NCBI GenBank assembly: GCA_948567375.1
Contig: OX419759.1
Span: 49,690,593-49,754,592, forward strand
Direction: 5' to 3'
DNA length: 64,000 nt
Source: Lunularia cruciata
Lineage: Eukaryota > Streptophyta > Marchantiopsida > Lunulariales > Lunulariaceae
The first letter of the stretch is position 1. Every line of letters begins with the position of its first letter. Below are positions 34,601-43,574 of this stretch, piece by piece. A program made the translations under genes and the position numbers. The notes below the pieces were generated by a model that had not been told where the DNA came from, searched no databases, and saw only the letters and a list, made by a program, of their open reading frames with translations.

Positions 34601-35580
34601 TTCTTGAGGAGTCACACGAGTTGTTTTGCCTTCAGTATGAAGGATTTGGGTGCTCTGAAGGGACCTAGTATACGGATTGAGCTGACTAGCAATACACCAG
34701 TTTTCCGACGTCCTTATTGATATTGTGATATGGAGAGGACATTGATTCAAAGCCGGAGTAGTGACCTTTTTGAGGCTGGTTTGGTGGAGATTTCACATGG
34801 AGAGTATGCATCAGCGACAGTGATGCCAGCCAAGAAGGATATGCATGGCAACTATACAGATAGGCGGATGTGTGGAGATTACTGTCCTATCAACCGACAG
34901 ACCAGGGCTGATTGGTATGCCATGCCTACACCGGAGGAGATTTTTGATGCGATTGGGCATGCAAAGGTCTTCAATACTTTGGATCTTTGAGCAGGATATC
35001 ATCAGTTGCCGATCGGGAAAGAGGATAAGTCCAAGACAACATTTTGGGCTATTGATCCTCACGGCAAGGATGTGTTATATCAGTGGAGGTTCTTACCATT
35101 TGGGTTGAAGAACGCTCCCGCTGAGTTCCAGAGGGTCATGGATAGGATCCTAGCTGGATTGTATTTTGCTCGGTGCTATATTGATGACATTTTGGTTTAT
35201 AGCACTACTGTGGAGGAGCATGAGAGACAATTGTTGGAGGTGTTTGAGAGGTTGAGATCTCATGGACTCAAATTACATCCTGGGAAGTGTAGGTTCTTCC
35301 ACGAGCAGGTTGAGTATTTGGGTCACACTATCTATCTCGGAGGACTTGGTGTCCAACAGACCAAGGTGGAGGCTATTGCATGTATTCCTCGGCCTACGGA
35401 TGTGAGCAGAGTGCGAGCATTCCTTGGGTTGGCAAACTTCTATCGCCGCTATGTTAGAGGATTTAGTGCCATTGCCAAGGCCTTGACAAAGCTGACCAAG
35501 CTAACACAGGAGTGGTGTTGGGGAGATGAGCAGGAGAGAGCTTTTGTAGAGCTCAAGGAGAGGTTGACATCTGCTCCTAT
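34600..35580 (+). pseudogene. Family B reverse transcriptase (copy 3, broken)
   Basis: Ty3/gypsy reverse transcriptase. Landmarks: SDLFEAGLVEISHGEYAS (fingers, about 34757-34810), RRMCGDYCPINRQTRADWY (about 34863-34918), VFNTLDL with the first catalytic Asp (about 34967-34987), FLPFGLKNAPAEFQRVMD (about 35090-35145), YIDDILVYS with the catalytic pair (about 35177-35203) and FLGLANFYRRYVRGF (about 35420-35465). The RRMCGDY and MPTPEEIFDAIG wording differs from ordinary plant chromoviruses (usually RxCVDYRALN), so this is likely a separate lineage. Broken. Confidence 0.85.
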
Positions 35581-36010
35581 TTTGAGGAGACCGATTAGGG
35601 GACGACCATTTCAGGTTCACATTGATTAGAGTATGTTGGGGCTTGGAGCGGTGCTCACCCAGCATGATGATGAGGAGAAGGAGTTTGTGGTGGCCTATGC
35701 TAGTCGCTCCAACAATTCAGCGGAGGCAAAGTATAGTTCATATGAGGGAGAGTGCTTGGCAGCAGTTTGGGCAGTAGTACATTTCCGATGTTACCTATTT
35801 GGTAACCCCTTCACTCTCATCACTGATCATCAGCCGCTGAAGTGGTTGATGGAGTCCGACAAGCTTTCAGGGAAGCTTGCACGATGGGCTCTGATTTTAC
35901 AGGAGTATGATTTCACAGTTGTTCACAGACCTAGAGTGGTGAACCGTGATGCAGATGGGTTGAGTAGAAACCCATGTCCCAGCCAGCAGGATCAGACCGG
36001 AGCACGTTGG
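35580..36010 (+). pseudogene. Family B RNase H (copy 3)
   Basis: Follows reverse transcriptase directly. FVVAYASRSNNSAEAKYSSY (about 35681-35740), YEGECLAAVWAV with the catalytic Glu, LITDHQPLKWLM with a catalytic Asp (about 35816-35850) and NRDADGLSRNP with the last Asp (about 35942-35975) are the usual retroelement RNase H landmarks. It removes the RNA strand during reverse transcription. Confidence 0.85.
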
Positions 36011-36339
36011 CTTGGTGAGACAGATGAGGAGATGGTGCCAGGTTGGCATGCATCGGCCTTTCTGTGTATATTTGCAGAGACTTTGGTGGTATCTCTCTCA
36101 GTGCATACAGGAGGAGTTATTGAGGTCACAGATCCAGAGAGTGAAGATATTGGTACAGTTCAGCGAGACATTCATGATGATGTCTTAGTGATGGACTATC
36201 TTTGCACTAGTATTGTGGGTGGCACAGTTGGGGCCAAGGAGAGAGACCGTGTTCTTCAGCGAGCCAGACGGTTCAGATTGAAGGGTAGACACCTTTTGCG
36301 TGTATGGGAGGATGGTAGAGTGCAAGTAGTACCACTTCC

Positions 36340-37210
36340 ATCACAGAGACCACAGTTGGTCCGTCATGCTCATGAGGAGCTAGGACATTTTGGAGTAAAG
36401 CGTACATATAGCTTACTTCAGAGTCATTATTGGTGGCGCGGTATGCAGACCAAGGTGCAGCAGTTTGTTGCTAGATGCGTGGTTTGTGACCGAGTTAGAG
36501 CATCATTCAATGCTCCTACGCCACAGTTACACCCATTACCTATCATGGGATTGGGTTACCGTTGGAGTTTGGACTTCACCGGACCTTTACCGCTGACTGT
36601 GAGTCATCATCGATATGTTTTGGTGATGGTGGAGCACTTCTCCAAGTGGATTGAGTTGGTGGCACTTCCTGACAAGTCTAGTGAAGGGACAGCTTACTCG
36701 TTCATGGATCGAGTTCTTAGTCATTTTGGTGCACCAGCTGAGGTTTTGACTGATTAGAGTATAGAGTTCTTGGGAGAGTTTCAAGTCTTGTGTGACAAGG
36801 CTTTGATTGATCATCGTACTACATCCTGAGATCACCCTGAGGCAGATGGCTTAGCAAAGAGAGTGGTTCAAACGGTGAAGAGAGGATTGTGAAAGTATGG
36901 TTTGCAGAGAGGCCACTTGGGAGATTGGGATCTCCAGTTACCTTGGTTGGCCATGGGCTATCGGTTCAGCCGGCAAGCCTCCTTAGCATCCTTCTCTCCA
37001 TACTTTCTACTCTATGGACGAGATCCAGATTTACCTGCAGCCATTCGTCGAGATGCTACTGTAGTTTTGGACTTGGATGACCCTGATGTATGGATGAGCA
37101 CATGTTCTCAGTGGGCAGAGATCTTTCGGAGAGTGATGCTGATGGCCTTTGAGAACTTGGCGATTGCTCAACATAGAGATACTTTACGCTATGCTACCAT
37201 TTGAGGAGGA
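36340..37210 (+). pseudogene. Family B DDE integrase (copy 3, broken)
   Basis: The zinc-binding HHCC domain is visible: H and H in HAHEELGHFGVKR (about 36366-36405) and CVVC at about 36479-36490. The catalytic core starts with WSLDFTGPLP, holding the first Asp (about 36563-36595), followed by FSKWIELVALPDKS. The second Asp region (about 36750) and the Glu region follow in the expected order. A block resembling the core end (SPYFLLYGRDPDL) is at about 36990-37030. This is a DDE-type integrase, so the element is not a tyrosine-recombinase (DIRS) element even though its repeats are split. Broken. Confidence 0.8.
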
Positions 37211-37276
37211 GGTTATAGACCCTCGATCCATTGATTTAATCCAGGTGACTATGTATATCTACAGTAGACATCACCG

Positions 37277-37609
37277 ATGACACTTGATGTTTCTACAGGC
37301 CGCACTTTCTTGAGAGTGCGCAAGGTTTTGCCATCTGGAGTCCTTGTCTTAGAAGGACGTGATGGTGTTGTTTGGAAGGATCATGTGCGCAATTGTGCGC
37401 CATGCCACCTCCCAAACATTGATGGTACTATGGACCCAAGCTTGGCACTTGTACGTGCAGGCTTGAGGTGTATGTTATGTGGTTCTTCTGGTGGAGCTGC
37501 TACTATGTTAGTGTGTGATAGCTGTTCGAGAGGATGGCATATGGCATGTATGACTCCTCCCCTCATGGTGGTTCCTCAGGGACAGTGGTTGTGTCCTAGG
37601 TGTACTTGA
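37277..37609 (+). pseudogene. Integrase tail with C-terminal PHD finger
   Basis: The last coding part of copy 3. After a beta-rich stretch (LRVRKVLPSGVLVLEGRDG) comes a complete C4HC3 PHD finger at 37469-37603. The eight zinc ligands are all present: CMLC, CDSC, the His and Cys of GWHMAC, and CPRC, with the usual Trp two residues before the last pair (WLCPRC) and the RGWH turn. PHD fingers read the histone H3 tail, often its Lys4 state. In chromoviruses a chromodomain occupies this position after integrase and steers insertion, so a targeting role is the natural inference. The region ends with a stop and about 160 bp of non-coding DNA before the polypurine-like tract. Confidence 0.85.
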
Positions 37610-37767
37610 CCTATAGCTAGTTCATTCTTTATATGATATAGATTGCAGACAGGCGACTAACGATGGGGCTCCATAGCACCCGGCCTCCTGATCTTTGCCC
37701 ATTAGAGGGTATACCATATACTTAGAGTAGATGGCTATCTGGAGTTAGAGGGACCTAACCGCCAGCT

Positions 37768-37777
37768 AGGGGGGCGA
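37768..37777 (+). promoter_or_regulatory. Polypurine-like tract before repeat B1
   Basis: AGGGGGGCGA lies just before the ATTGTGGCAC start of segment B1, the position of a plus-strand primer in an LTR element. It suggests that the 3' repeat begins with B1 rather than with A2. Confidence 0.5.
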
Positions 37778-37885
37778 TTGTGGCACTTTAGAGTCTATGT
37801 ATGACTTATGTGTGAGTTGTGCTTCTATAGTGTATGATGTTGACAGCAATGTATGTTGTGTAGCGATGTATATACGCATGACAAC
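37777..37885 (+). repeat. Family B repeat segment B1
   Basis: About 109 bp, ATTGTGGCACTTTAGAGTC to GACAAC, nearly identical to 38345-38446. It stands immediately left of A2 and has no counterpart at the 5' end of the element. Confidence 0.85.
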
Positions 37886-38344
37886 TGTCACACCATTTGT
37901 AGTTCCGCATCTAGCTGCTCGGACACTGGAGTTCCAGTGATAGTAGTTAGAGTTATTCTAGTAGTTTCTTAGGGACTACTTTCTGACAGTCTGATTTGGT
38001 GTTTGGGGTACTGACTTCACGGTGGGGCCCACCGTCACTTTGCACCGTTTGCACCATTCGCACCATCGAGTGTGCCGTCAGCGGGATCATTAGGGTTCCA
38101 GTGCTAGCTCGAGTCTAGGGGGGTATAGTTTCAAAGTGAGCTCCAGAGAGCTCACTTCTCTGATGTTGAGCCTTCGAGTTCCTGGCTATGGTGGACAGAG
38201 GCCGGCAAGCGTCACCTGGATTCTCTATGCTTGAGTGGGTGTGGCTTGACTGTAATCAGTGCCCTGTTGTTGGCAGTTTATAGAGCGACAGATCAAGTAC
38301 TGATCTGAGTTGAGTTGAGTTGAAAGTGTTAAGCAATCTCATTA
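37886..38344 (+). repeat. Family B repeat segment A2
   Basis: 459 bp, starts TGTCACACC, about 5% divergent from A1 (28716-29165). It ends at CATTA, where segment B2 begins. Confidence 0.85.
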
Positions 38345-38446
38345 ATTGTGGCACTTTAGAGTCTATGTATGACTTATGTGTGAGTTGTGCTTCTATAGTG
38401 TATGATGTTGACAGCGATGTATGTAGCGATGTATATACACACAACA
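38345..38446 (+). repeat. Family B repeat segment B2 and right end
   Basis: About 102 bp repeat of B1, ending CACACAACA. The target duplication AGAGA/GAGA follows (38446-38450), then the remaining 14 bp of the interrupted family A LTR. Confidence 0.85.
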
Positions 38447-38450
38447 GAGA

Positions 38451-38764
38451 TATGTTGGCTCACAAAAAAAGTTGGTCCTTCATAGATAGATACAAGTTGA
38501 AAGAGGCTAAAATTGAGATAAAGTATCACCTCTTTCTCATTGAGTTCTCTAGTGAGCAATGGTTTAAGTCTTGGAGTGTTAGCCTTGGTGGAGTATGATG
38601 GAGTTGGGTTCCTTGCCTTCTTAGTCCATAGTGTGCTACCATAATAGCCATCAGAGCTTCATCTTGAGTGAGAGACAAGCTAGCTCATAGAACAAGTTGG
38701 TCACACAAGGATACAAGTTGAAAGAGGCTTAAATTGAGATAAAGTATCACAAAGATGAAAGTTT
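38451..38764 (+). repeat. Tandem duplication of a family A LTR end with its 3' flank
   Basis: After the LTR end (38451-38464) comes a flank containing GTTGGTC, ACAAGTTGAAAGAGGCT and GAGATAAAGTATCAC. At about 38528 the terminal 170 bp of a family A LTR appears again (38528-38697), followed by a second copy of the same flank (to about 38750). The unit is about 235 bp, so a segment made of LTR end plus flank was duplicated in tandem. Confidence 0.75.
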
Positions 38765-38769
38765 ATTGT

Positions 38770-39920
38770 TTCATATTTCATCTCTTAGGCAAAGTCATTC
38801 CCAAAAGAGTGTAAAGCTACCATCTTTGGTACATTACAAGAAGATCAAATTATCAATAATCACACTCATTATAGATTTAATCCAAAGGATTCTTGAATGT
38901 GATGATTAATTTGTAACAAAGGTCACTTTGCCTTGGATTCCCTTATTACACACTTAATGTAACTAGTTCTTAATTAATGCTATTGAGTCACTTGGGCAAT
39001 CTAAGTACTTTTTTGCATTACAAGACTGGTAAGCATACAAGATTAACTTGACTACAAGATACTACAAACTGTATCTTAAAATACACATACAAACTAGAGG
39101 TTGGAATTTTGGGAGTACGTTCTATCTCCCTAAAAACTATGATTTTGAGCACTCTTCCCAAAAGGAACTATGTCAAAAGAGTCTCAAATGAACATACTAC
39201 TTAATCTTACAAGATAATCTTAATATAATACTCCAAGTGTTTGGTAGTCTATCACTATATTATTCTTGAACTTTATAGGGCTCCTAGAGTTCCACAAAAA
39301 TGATTCCCCTCACTCAAGTGCTTCCACTCATACATCAAGCTTCCTCACTCCTACTCAATTAAGCATACAATCATTCATACAAAGTGTAGACTAATATACA
39401 TACATAGACTCAAGAGTCTTCATGGCATAAACTTCATTTACTGCAAAAGAAGGATGCATGGAATGGACATGGTGAACACAAGGCCTAAGCCTTTTATACA
39501 TTTCCTCTTGAGCTGCATAGAAATTCAATAGCTACAAAGTGCTAGAGATCTGCTAATTGCATCTAGTACTTGCTAATCTTATCTTAACCTTATCCTAATC
39601 TTATCTTAAGTACACACGGTCCATGTAGAATGGCCACCTCCTCAACCTCTTATAATCTATTGCTAGCTTATTGTTTAAAAAAACTAACACAAGGCCTTCA
39701 TATTGTATCCTATTTAACTATATATGAAGTATATACATGTGAAAAGGGTCTTGGACTACGACTACAAAATTTTCTTAGTTACAAGATGACTTGGGGCATT
39801 CCAAACAAAGTCATTTGTTCCAAACATACTCATTTGTTTCACAAGTGGGTATTATATGTGACAAACTTCCTTCTACTTTATATAGTGGACAAGAAATACA
39901 AGTAATTTGCAACTTCTCTT
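38770..39920. other. No feature recognised
   Basis: AT-rich anonymous DNA without a recognisable gene, terminal repeat or structured element. A 91-codon frame (39630-39905) shows no known motif. Confidence 0.3.
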
Positions 39921-39929
39921 TCAAAGGTA

Positions 39930-40640
39930 GACTATGCCTCATGAAATTTTGAGTTAGTATGGCTTTGCAATTTATCAAACAACACCTTGAGTTGATTATT
40001 CATGTAGACTTTCCACTCCAATGCATCAATTTTTGATATTAAACCCTTCATCTTCATACAATGCATTGCCAATGAGAACATTGGCAATGCATTCCAACTG
40101 GTTCGGAAGTTGAGTTGCTATATGTTTGATTGTTGCGAGCAACTTCATCTATTTGTTCTCTAGATTTGTTAATTTATATTGGAGTTTGTTTAATAGCTAG
40201 TCTTGTATTCTTGTTTTTTTCTCATCCTCCTTTTCTTTTTGGCATTTGAGGCTCATGTTGAGATCTTGGATCCAAAGATTGGTTAACTTCTTTAGATTCT
40301 CATATCATGTTCTTGTCATTGTTGCCTTTGTATGAGCTTCATCCAATTCAGTTTGTAGTGGCAAAAATTTATCATCTCATGCTCATAATTCATCTTCATG
40401 TGTGGCATCAAGTTTGTCCACCTCTTCTTTCAGCTATGATAGAACTACCTTATTATGCTGTTCTTGTAGGGGTTTGTCTTTCTATAGTTACTCAAGTACT
40501 TTATCCTTCTCCATAGGAGTCTTTACTTCTTCCTCCATCCGCTTCTTGGCTTTGTTCAATTCAAAACAAAGGAAGGCCTTATCCTTGGCTGTCATTTGTG
40601 CCATCTTGTGCAAGTGTCATATGAGCATTGCTTGGTTGGT
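39930..40640 (-). pseudogene. Decayed coiled-coil-like coding remnant
   Basis: On the minus strand, reading blocks such as ELNKAKKRMEEEVKTPMEKD (about 40500-40560) and LKEEVDKLDATHEDEL (about 40385-40440) indicate a long coiled-coil protein, repeatedly interrupted. The family is unknown; remnants of the same style occur at 13380-14000 and 23395-24010. The solo LTR at 40653-41343 abuts its upstream end. Confidence 0.35.
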
Positions 40641-40652
40641 TCTAGTAGGGTC

Positions 40653-41343
40653 TATGAGCCGGCCTGTCTCTAACTCAGGATGAACCTCTAATGGCTATTA
40701 TGGTAGCGCACCATGGACTAAGAAGGCAAGGAACTCCAACTCCATCATACTCCTCCAAGGCTAACACTCCAAGACTCAAGACATTGCTCACTAGAGAACT
40801 CAATGAGAGAGAGATAGTTGCAAATGAAAGGATGATGAGTACCTCCTCACCCCTTGTTTATATACTTGTGAAATAGTTATGCACCAAAGTTACTAATTAC
40901 CATAGTTACTCAAGTAACTAGACTAAAGGTCAAGTAAAGTCAAAAAGTAGAAAGGAATATCCATTCACATGGGCATATTCCCCTAAGCATGTGATCTTAT
41001 CTTGACCCAACCACTAAGTCAAGGATTCCTTCATGTGGGCTATCCTTGGACTAGAGAAGAATCTAAAACAAAAAGGCTTGCGGGCACAAGAGTTCTCAAC
41101 TCTTTCCTCAAAGCCAAACACCTAGGAATAATACCAAGTCAACACACTAGAATCCAAAATAATGGTGCTCATCTTTTCCACTTCCTCTAAAGTAAGGTCC
41201 CCTCTATCTTAGCTATGACTAACTTTAGCTTATCATGACTAATGTAAAACCATCCTTTATCTCTATATAAATAATATCTCTCAAGTACTTGTAATACCAA
41301 GCTAAATATCACAATACCACACACATGCACAAATAGGTGTTAT
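40653..41343 (-). mobile_element. Family A solo LTR, minus strand
   Basis: A 691-bp family A LTR in reverse orientation, with GGGTC directly repeated on both sides (40648-40652 and 41344-41348), a clean 5-bp target duplication. No internal region or partner LTR is present, so it is a solo LTR. End bases have drifted from TG...CA. Moderately old. Confidence 0.88.
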
Positions 41344-41348
41344 GGGTC

Positions 41349-42590
41349 CAATTCTCAATAAAATAGCATAAACTCCTCTAAGGCCTCCATCGTTAGTGTT
41401 ATCATGTTGATGGTGTTTACCACCATCAACCACAAGAGTGTGTTGTTTTTGTATTTTAGACAACACCTTAAATCCTTTTGTTAGTGGTCCTTGTCTTTTT
41501 ATCATTTCTTAGATATTGGCCTATAGGTTGATCCTTTTGATCCTTCTTTGTCTCATGGGCTCTGGCTATATAATAAGTTGCACTTGCATCTTCTCTCCCA
41601 TCTTGTAGTCCACCTCCAATAGAATCTTCTTCCTTCATCTTCCACACTTCATCTTTGGTGGGTGGTTGTGGCTAGCATTCTTGCTCAATGGGGCTCTATT
41701 GGGATGACTTGGCTATGTTTTCATTGGTACCTCTAACAAGATTAGCAATGTTGACTACTTCTGTCAACCATTTCATTGATTGAGGAGAGGGAATTCACCA
41801 AAGGTTGCGGCTGTTGATTATTTCTTCAATTTGGAAATAGGGATGTCTTCCTCCTCTTCCATTTTTATTTCCACTTTTTTGGAGATACTTCCATCTCTAT
41901 GTCATCTACTTTTTTGAACAACTACGCTTTGTTGTTCCAATTTCCAACATCTACCTCATCATCCATCCTAAGTGAAAAAATATTTATCATGTTCCAAAAG
42001 AACCATTCCTCTATCATATATAGTATGTGCTCTCAAATGACCTACTTTGTACTCTACATCATCATTTTCTCTTTGCTTCCACTCCCTTTTGAGGATGTGA
42101 CTATCACTTGGGATATTTTTCACTTCTCTGAGACTTGAACCTTAGGCCTCAGACCTAGCACCTTTTACAAATAGTTAATGTATTGTAAATTTCTTCTATT
42201 TATAGATTTCTTTTTATAAGCAAACTACTCATTGCCTTATGATATTTTGTGATGTCTTTTAGCAGGTTTAGGTGCCCGCTAAAATATGTTGGATGGTGGA
42301 AGTAGATTGTCTTCTTTTGTTAGGAGTTTTATCTTATGTAGAAGTGGAGAATGAATGGAGTTACAATTGTTGGTATCTATTTTCTCACATCTTCTAACAG
42401 TTGATTTTTGTGTACAATTTGGAAGAAAATTGCATGATTTAGGTTCACATGCAATATTTGTTTTGACTTGAATAACTTCATTATGGTTTTGGTGACTTTT
42501 GGAACTCATTAATTAGGATCCTTGAGGTTGTCTACATATACCTATTTGTAAACTTCCCACCAACAAATGAATCTTCAATGTGGGCTTTCA
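41349..42590. other. Anonymous DNA right of the solo LTR
   Basis: No gene is recognised. Short open frames up to 79 codons on either strand lack motifs. Minus-strand blocks around 41560-41880 have a Glu/Lys-rich flavour and may continue the coiled-coil remnant seen left of the solo LTR. Confidence 0.25.
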
Positions 42591-42865
42591 TACTCTTACT
42601 TAGATGACCATATGGGGTGTCCATGTACACCGTGGGGTGGCCAAATGTGGGAGCAAATGTAGGTTACAACATGTAATAAGGAGCAATCCATGTGTTGTAG
42701 CTTACATTTGGCACCATGTGAGGTGGCCAAATGGAGAGCAATCATATCCAAGCACTTGTTTCCAACAATTTTTATCCATAGAACAAGATTTCCTCTCAAG
42801 GTTTTGTTGTTCACATTGGTGTTATCTCAAATCTCCTCTAGCTGGGATATTGTAATACAAAGAGC

Positions 42866-43170
42866 TAACCATATGATCTAGATGTGAAATTTGGTTTGGT
42901 AACATCTGGAATGATGTTATACATGATGGGTGAAATAGATTCAATAAAAGTGTCACAAAGAGAGTACTTCTACTAATAGTGCAAAAACTAAAATAGACTT
43001 GAAACCTTAGAATCAATAGCTAGACATATGATTTAAAGGTGAAAATTGGTTTGGTAACATCTAGAAGGATGTTACACATGATGGACTAAACATATCAAAA
43101 AGAAGTATCACCAAAAGGGGACTTCTACTAATAGAGTGGGAACCAAAATATGCCTGAAATCTTTGAAGGC
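42866..43170 (+). repeat. Two tandem units of about 154 bp
   Basis: Units starting near 42871 and 43025 share ATATGATCTAGATGTGAAA-like starts, TTGGTTTGGTAACATCT, GATGTTACACATGATGG and CTTCTACTAATAG blocks in the same order, about 80% alike by eye. Non-coding. Confidence 0.75.
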
Positions 43171-43434
43171 AATCTCGGAGGCCTAAATGGATGAATTAGG
43201 CCTCAAAAATATGCAAATTCCCCTCCCTCCCCAATGGAGGAGAGGCTGGCTTTCTCTCTCCCCTGGTTTGTCTCGTTGAGAGCTTTCCAATAGTACCTCA
43301 CCCACATGATTTTGAGATTCCTACAAGAAGATTCCCTCTGATCAAAGCTTGTTTGACCAACTAGATAGGACCAGGACCGACATGTCACCCATCCAAGTAA
43401 GTAATCCAAGGGTGGAGCTTGCTGACATATCACC

Positions 43435-43573
43435 TAACTATGTGCCTAATCCTATGGTGGAGCTTCCTTGGAGGAGATCCTCTTTGTCTATTTAATAAAG
43501 AGAAGGTGCTCCTTTGGAGTATCAGATGATTGAGTGTGAAATCTATGTTTTCTCTCTTCTCTTGTCCTCGGAG
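43435..43573 (+). mobile_element. Right part of a family C LTR
   Basis: Sequence leading to TATTACA at 43567-43573, immediately before a TGGTATCAAAGC primer site. ATTTAATAAAG near 43490 could be its promoter box. The left end of the LTR was not located. Confidence 0.5.
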
Positions 43574-43574
43574 T

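Larger units (their letters stand above)
28716..38446 (+). mobile_element. Family B Ty3/gypsy copy 3 with DNA methyltransferase and PHD finger (broken)
   Basis: A 9.7-kb LTR-retrotransposon fossil, complete end to end but broken, with roughly fifteen to twenty breaks. Order on the plus strand: terminal repeat A1, leader, gag with two zinc knuckles, protease, cytosine-5 DNA methyltransferase, reverse transcriptase, RNase H, DDE integrase, PHD finger, polypurine-like tract, then B1-A2-B2 repeat segments. Ends are TGTCAC...ACAACA. The host sequence, a family A LTR, is interrupted cleanly with AGAGA (or GAGA) repeated at both sides, as expected for integrase-mediated insertion. A1 and A2 differ by about 22 substitutions over about 450 bp (about 5%), suggesting about 2 to 12 million years depending on the plant rate assumed. 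The methyltransferase plus PHD combination is, to my knowledge, not a standard plant gypsy architecture. Confidence 0.88.
28049..38464 (+). mobile_element. Family A LTR (right), interrupted by family B copy 3
   Basis: The LTR runs 28049-28715 and resumes at 38451-38464, ending GGCTCAC/A. Between the two lies the complete B copy 3 with its target duplication. This LTR is clearly more diverged from the family A norm than its left neighbour at 27326-28017, so the two may not descend from a single insertion event. Confidence 0.85.

Noticed and set aside
37277-37609. A neighbouring host PHD-finger gene
   Set aside because: It follows integrase directly, precedes the polypurine-like tract and terminal repeats, and lies inside the target duplication.
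28716-38446. Family B as a DIRS/PAT/Ngaro tyrosine-recombinase element
   Set aside because: The repeats are split as in PAT/Ngaro, but the coding part has an HHCC and DDE-type integrase and the insertion has a target duplication, so it is Ty3/gypsy-like. The methyltransferase is also of the cytosine-5 type and not the adenine type known in DIRS elements.
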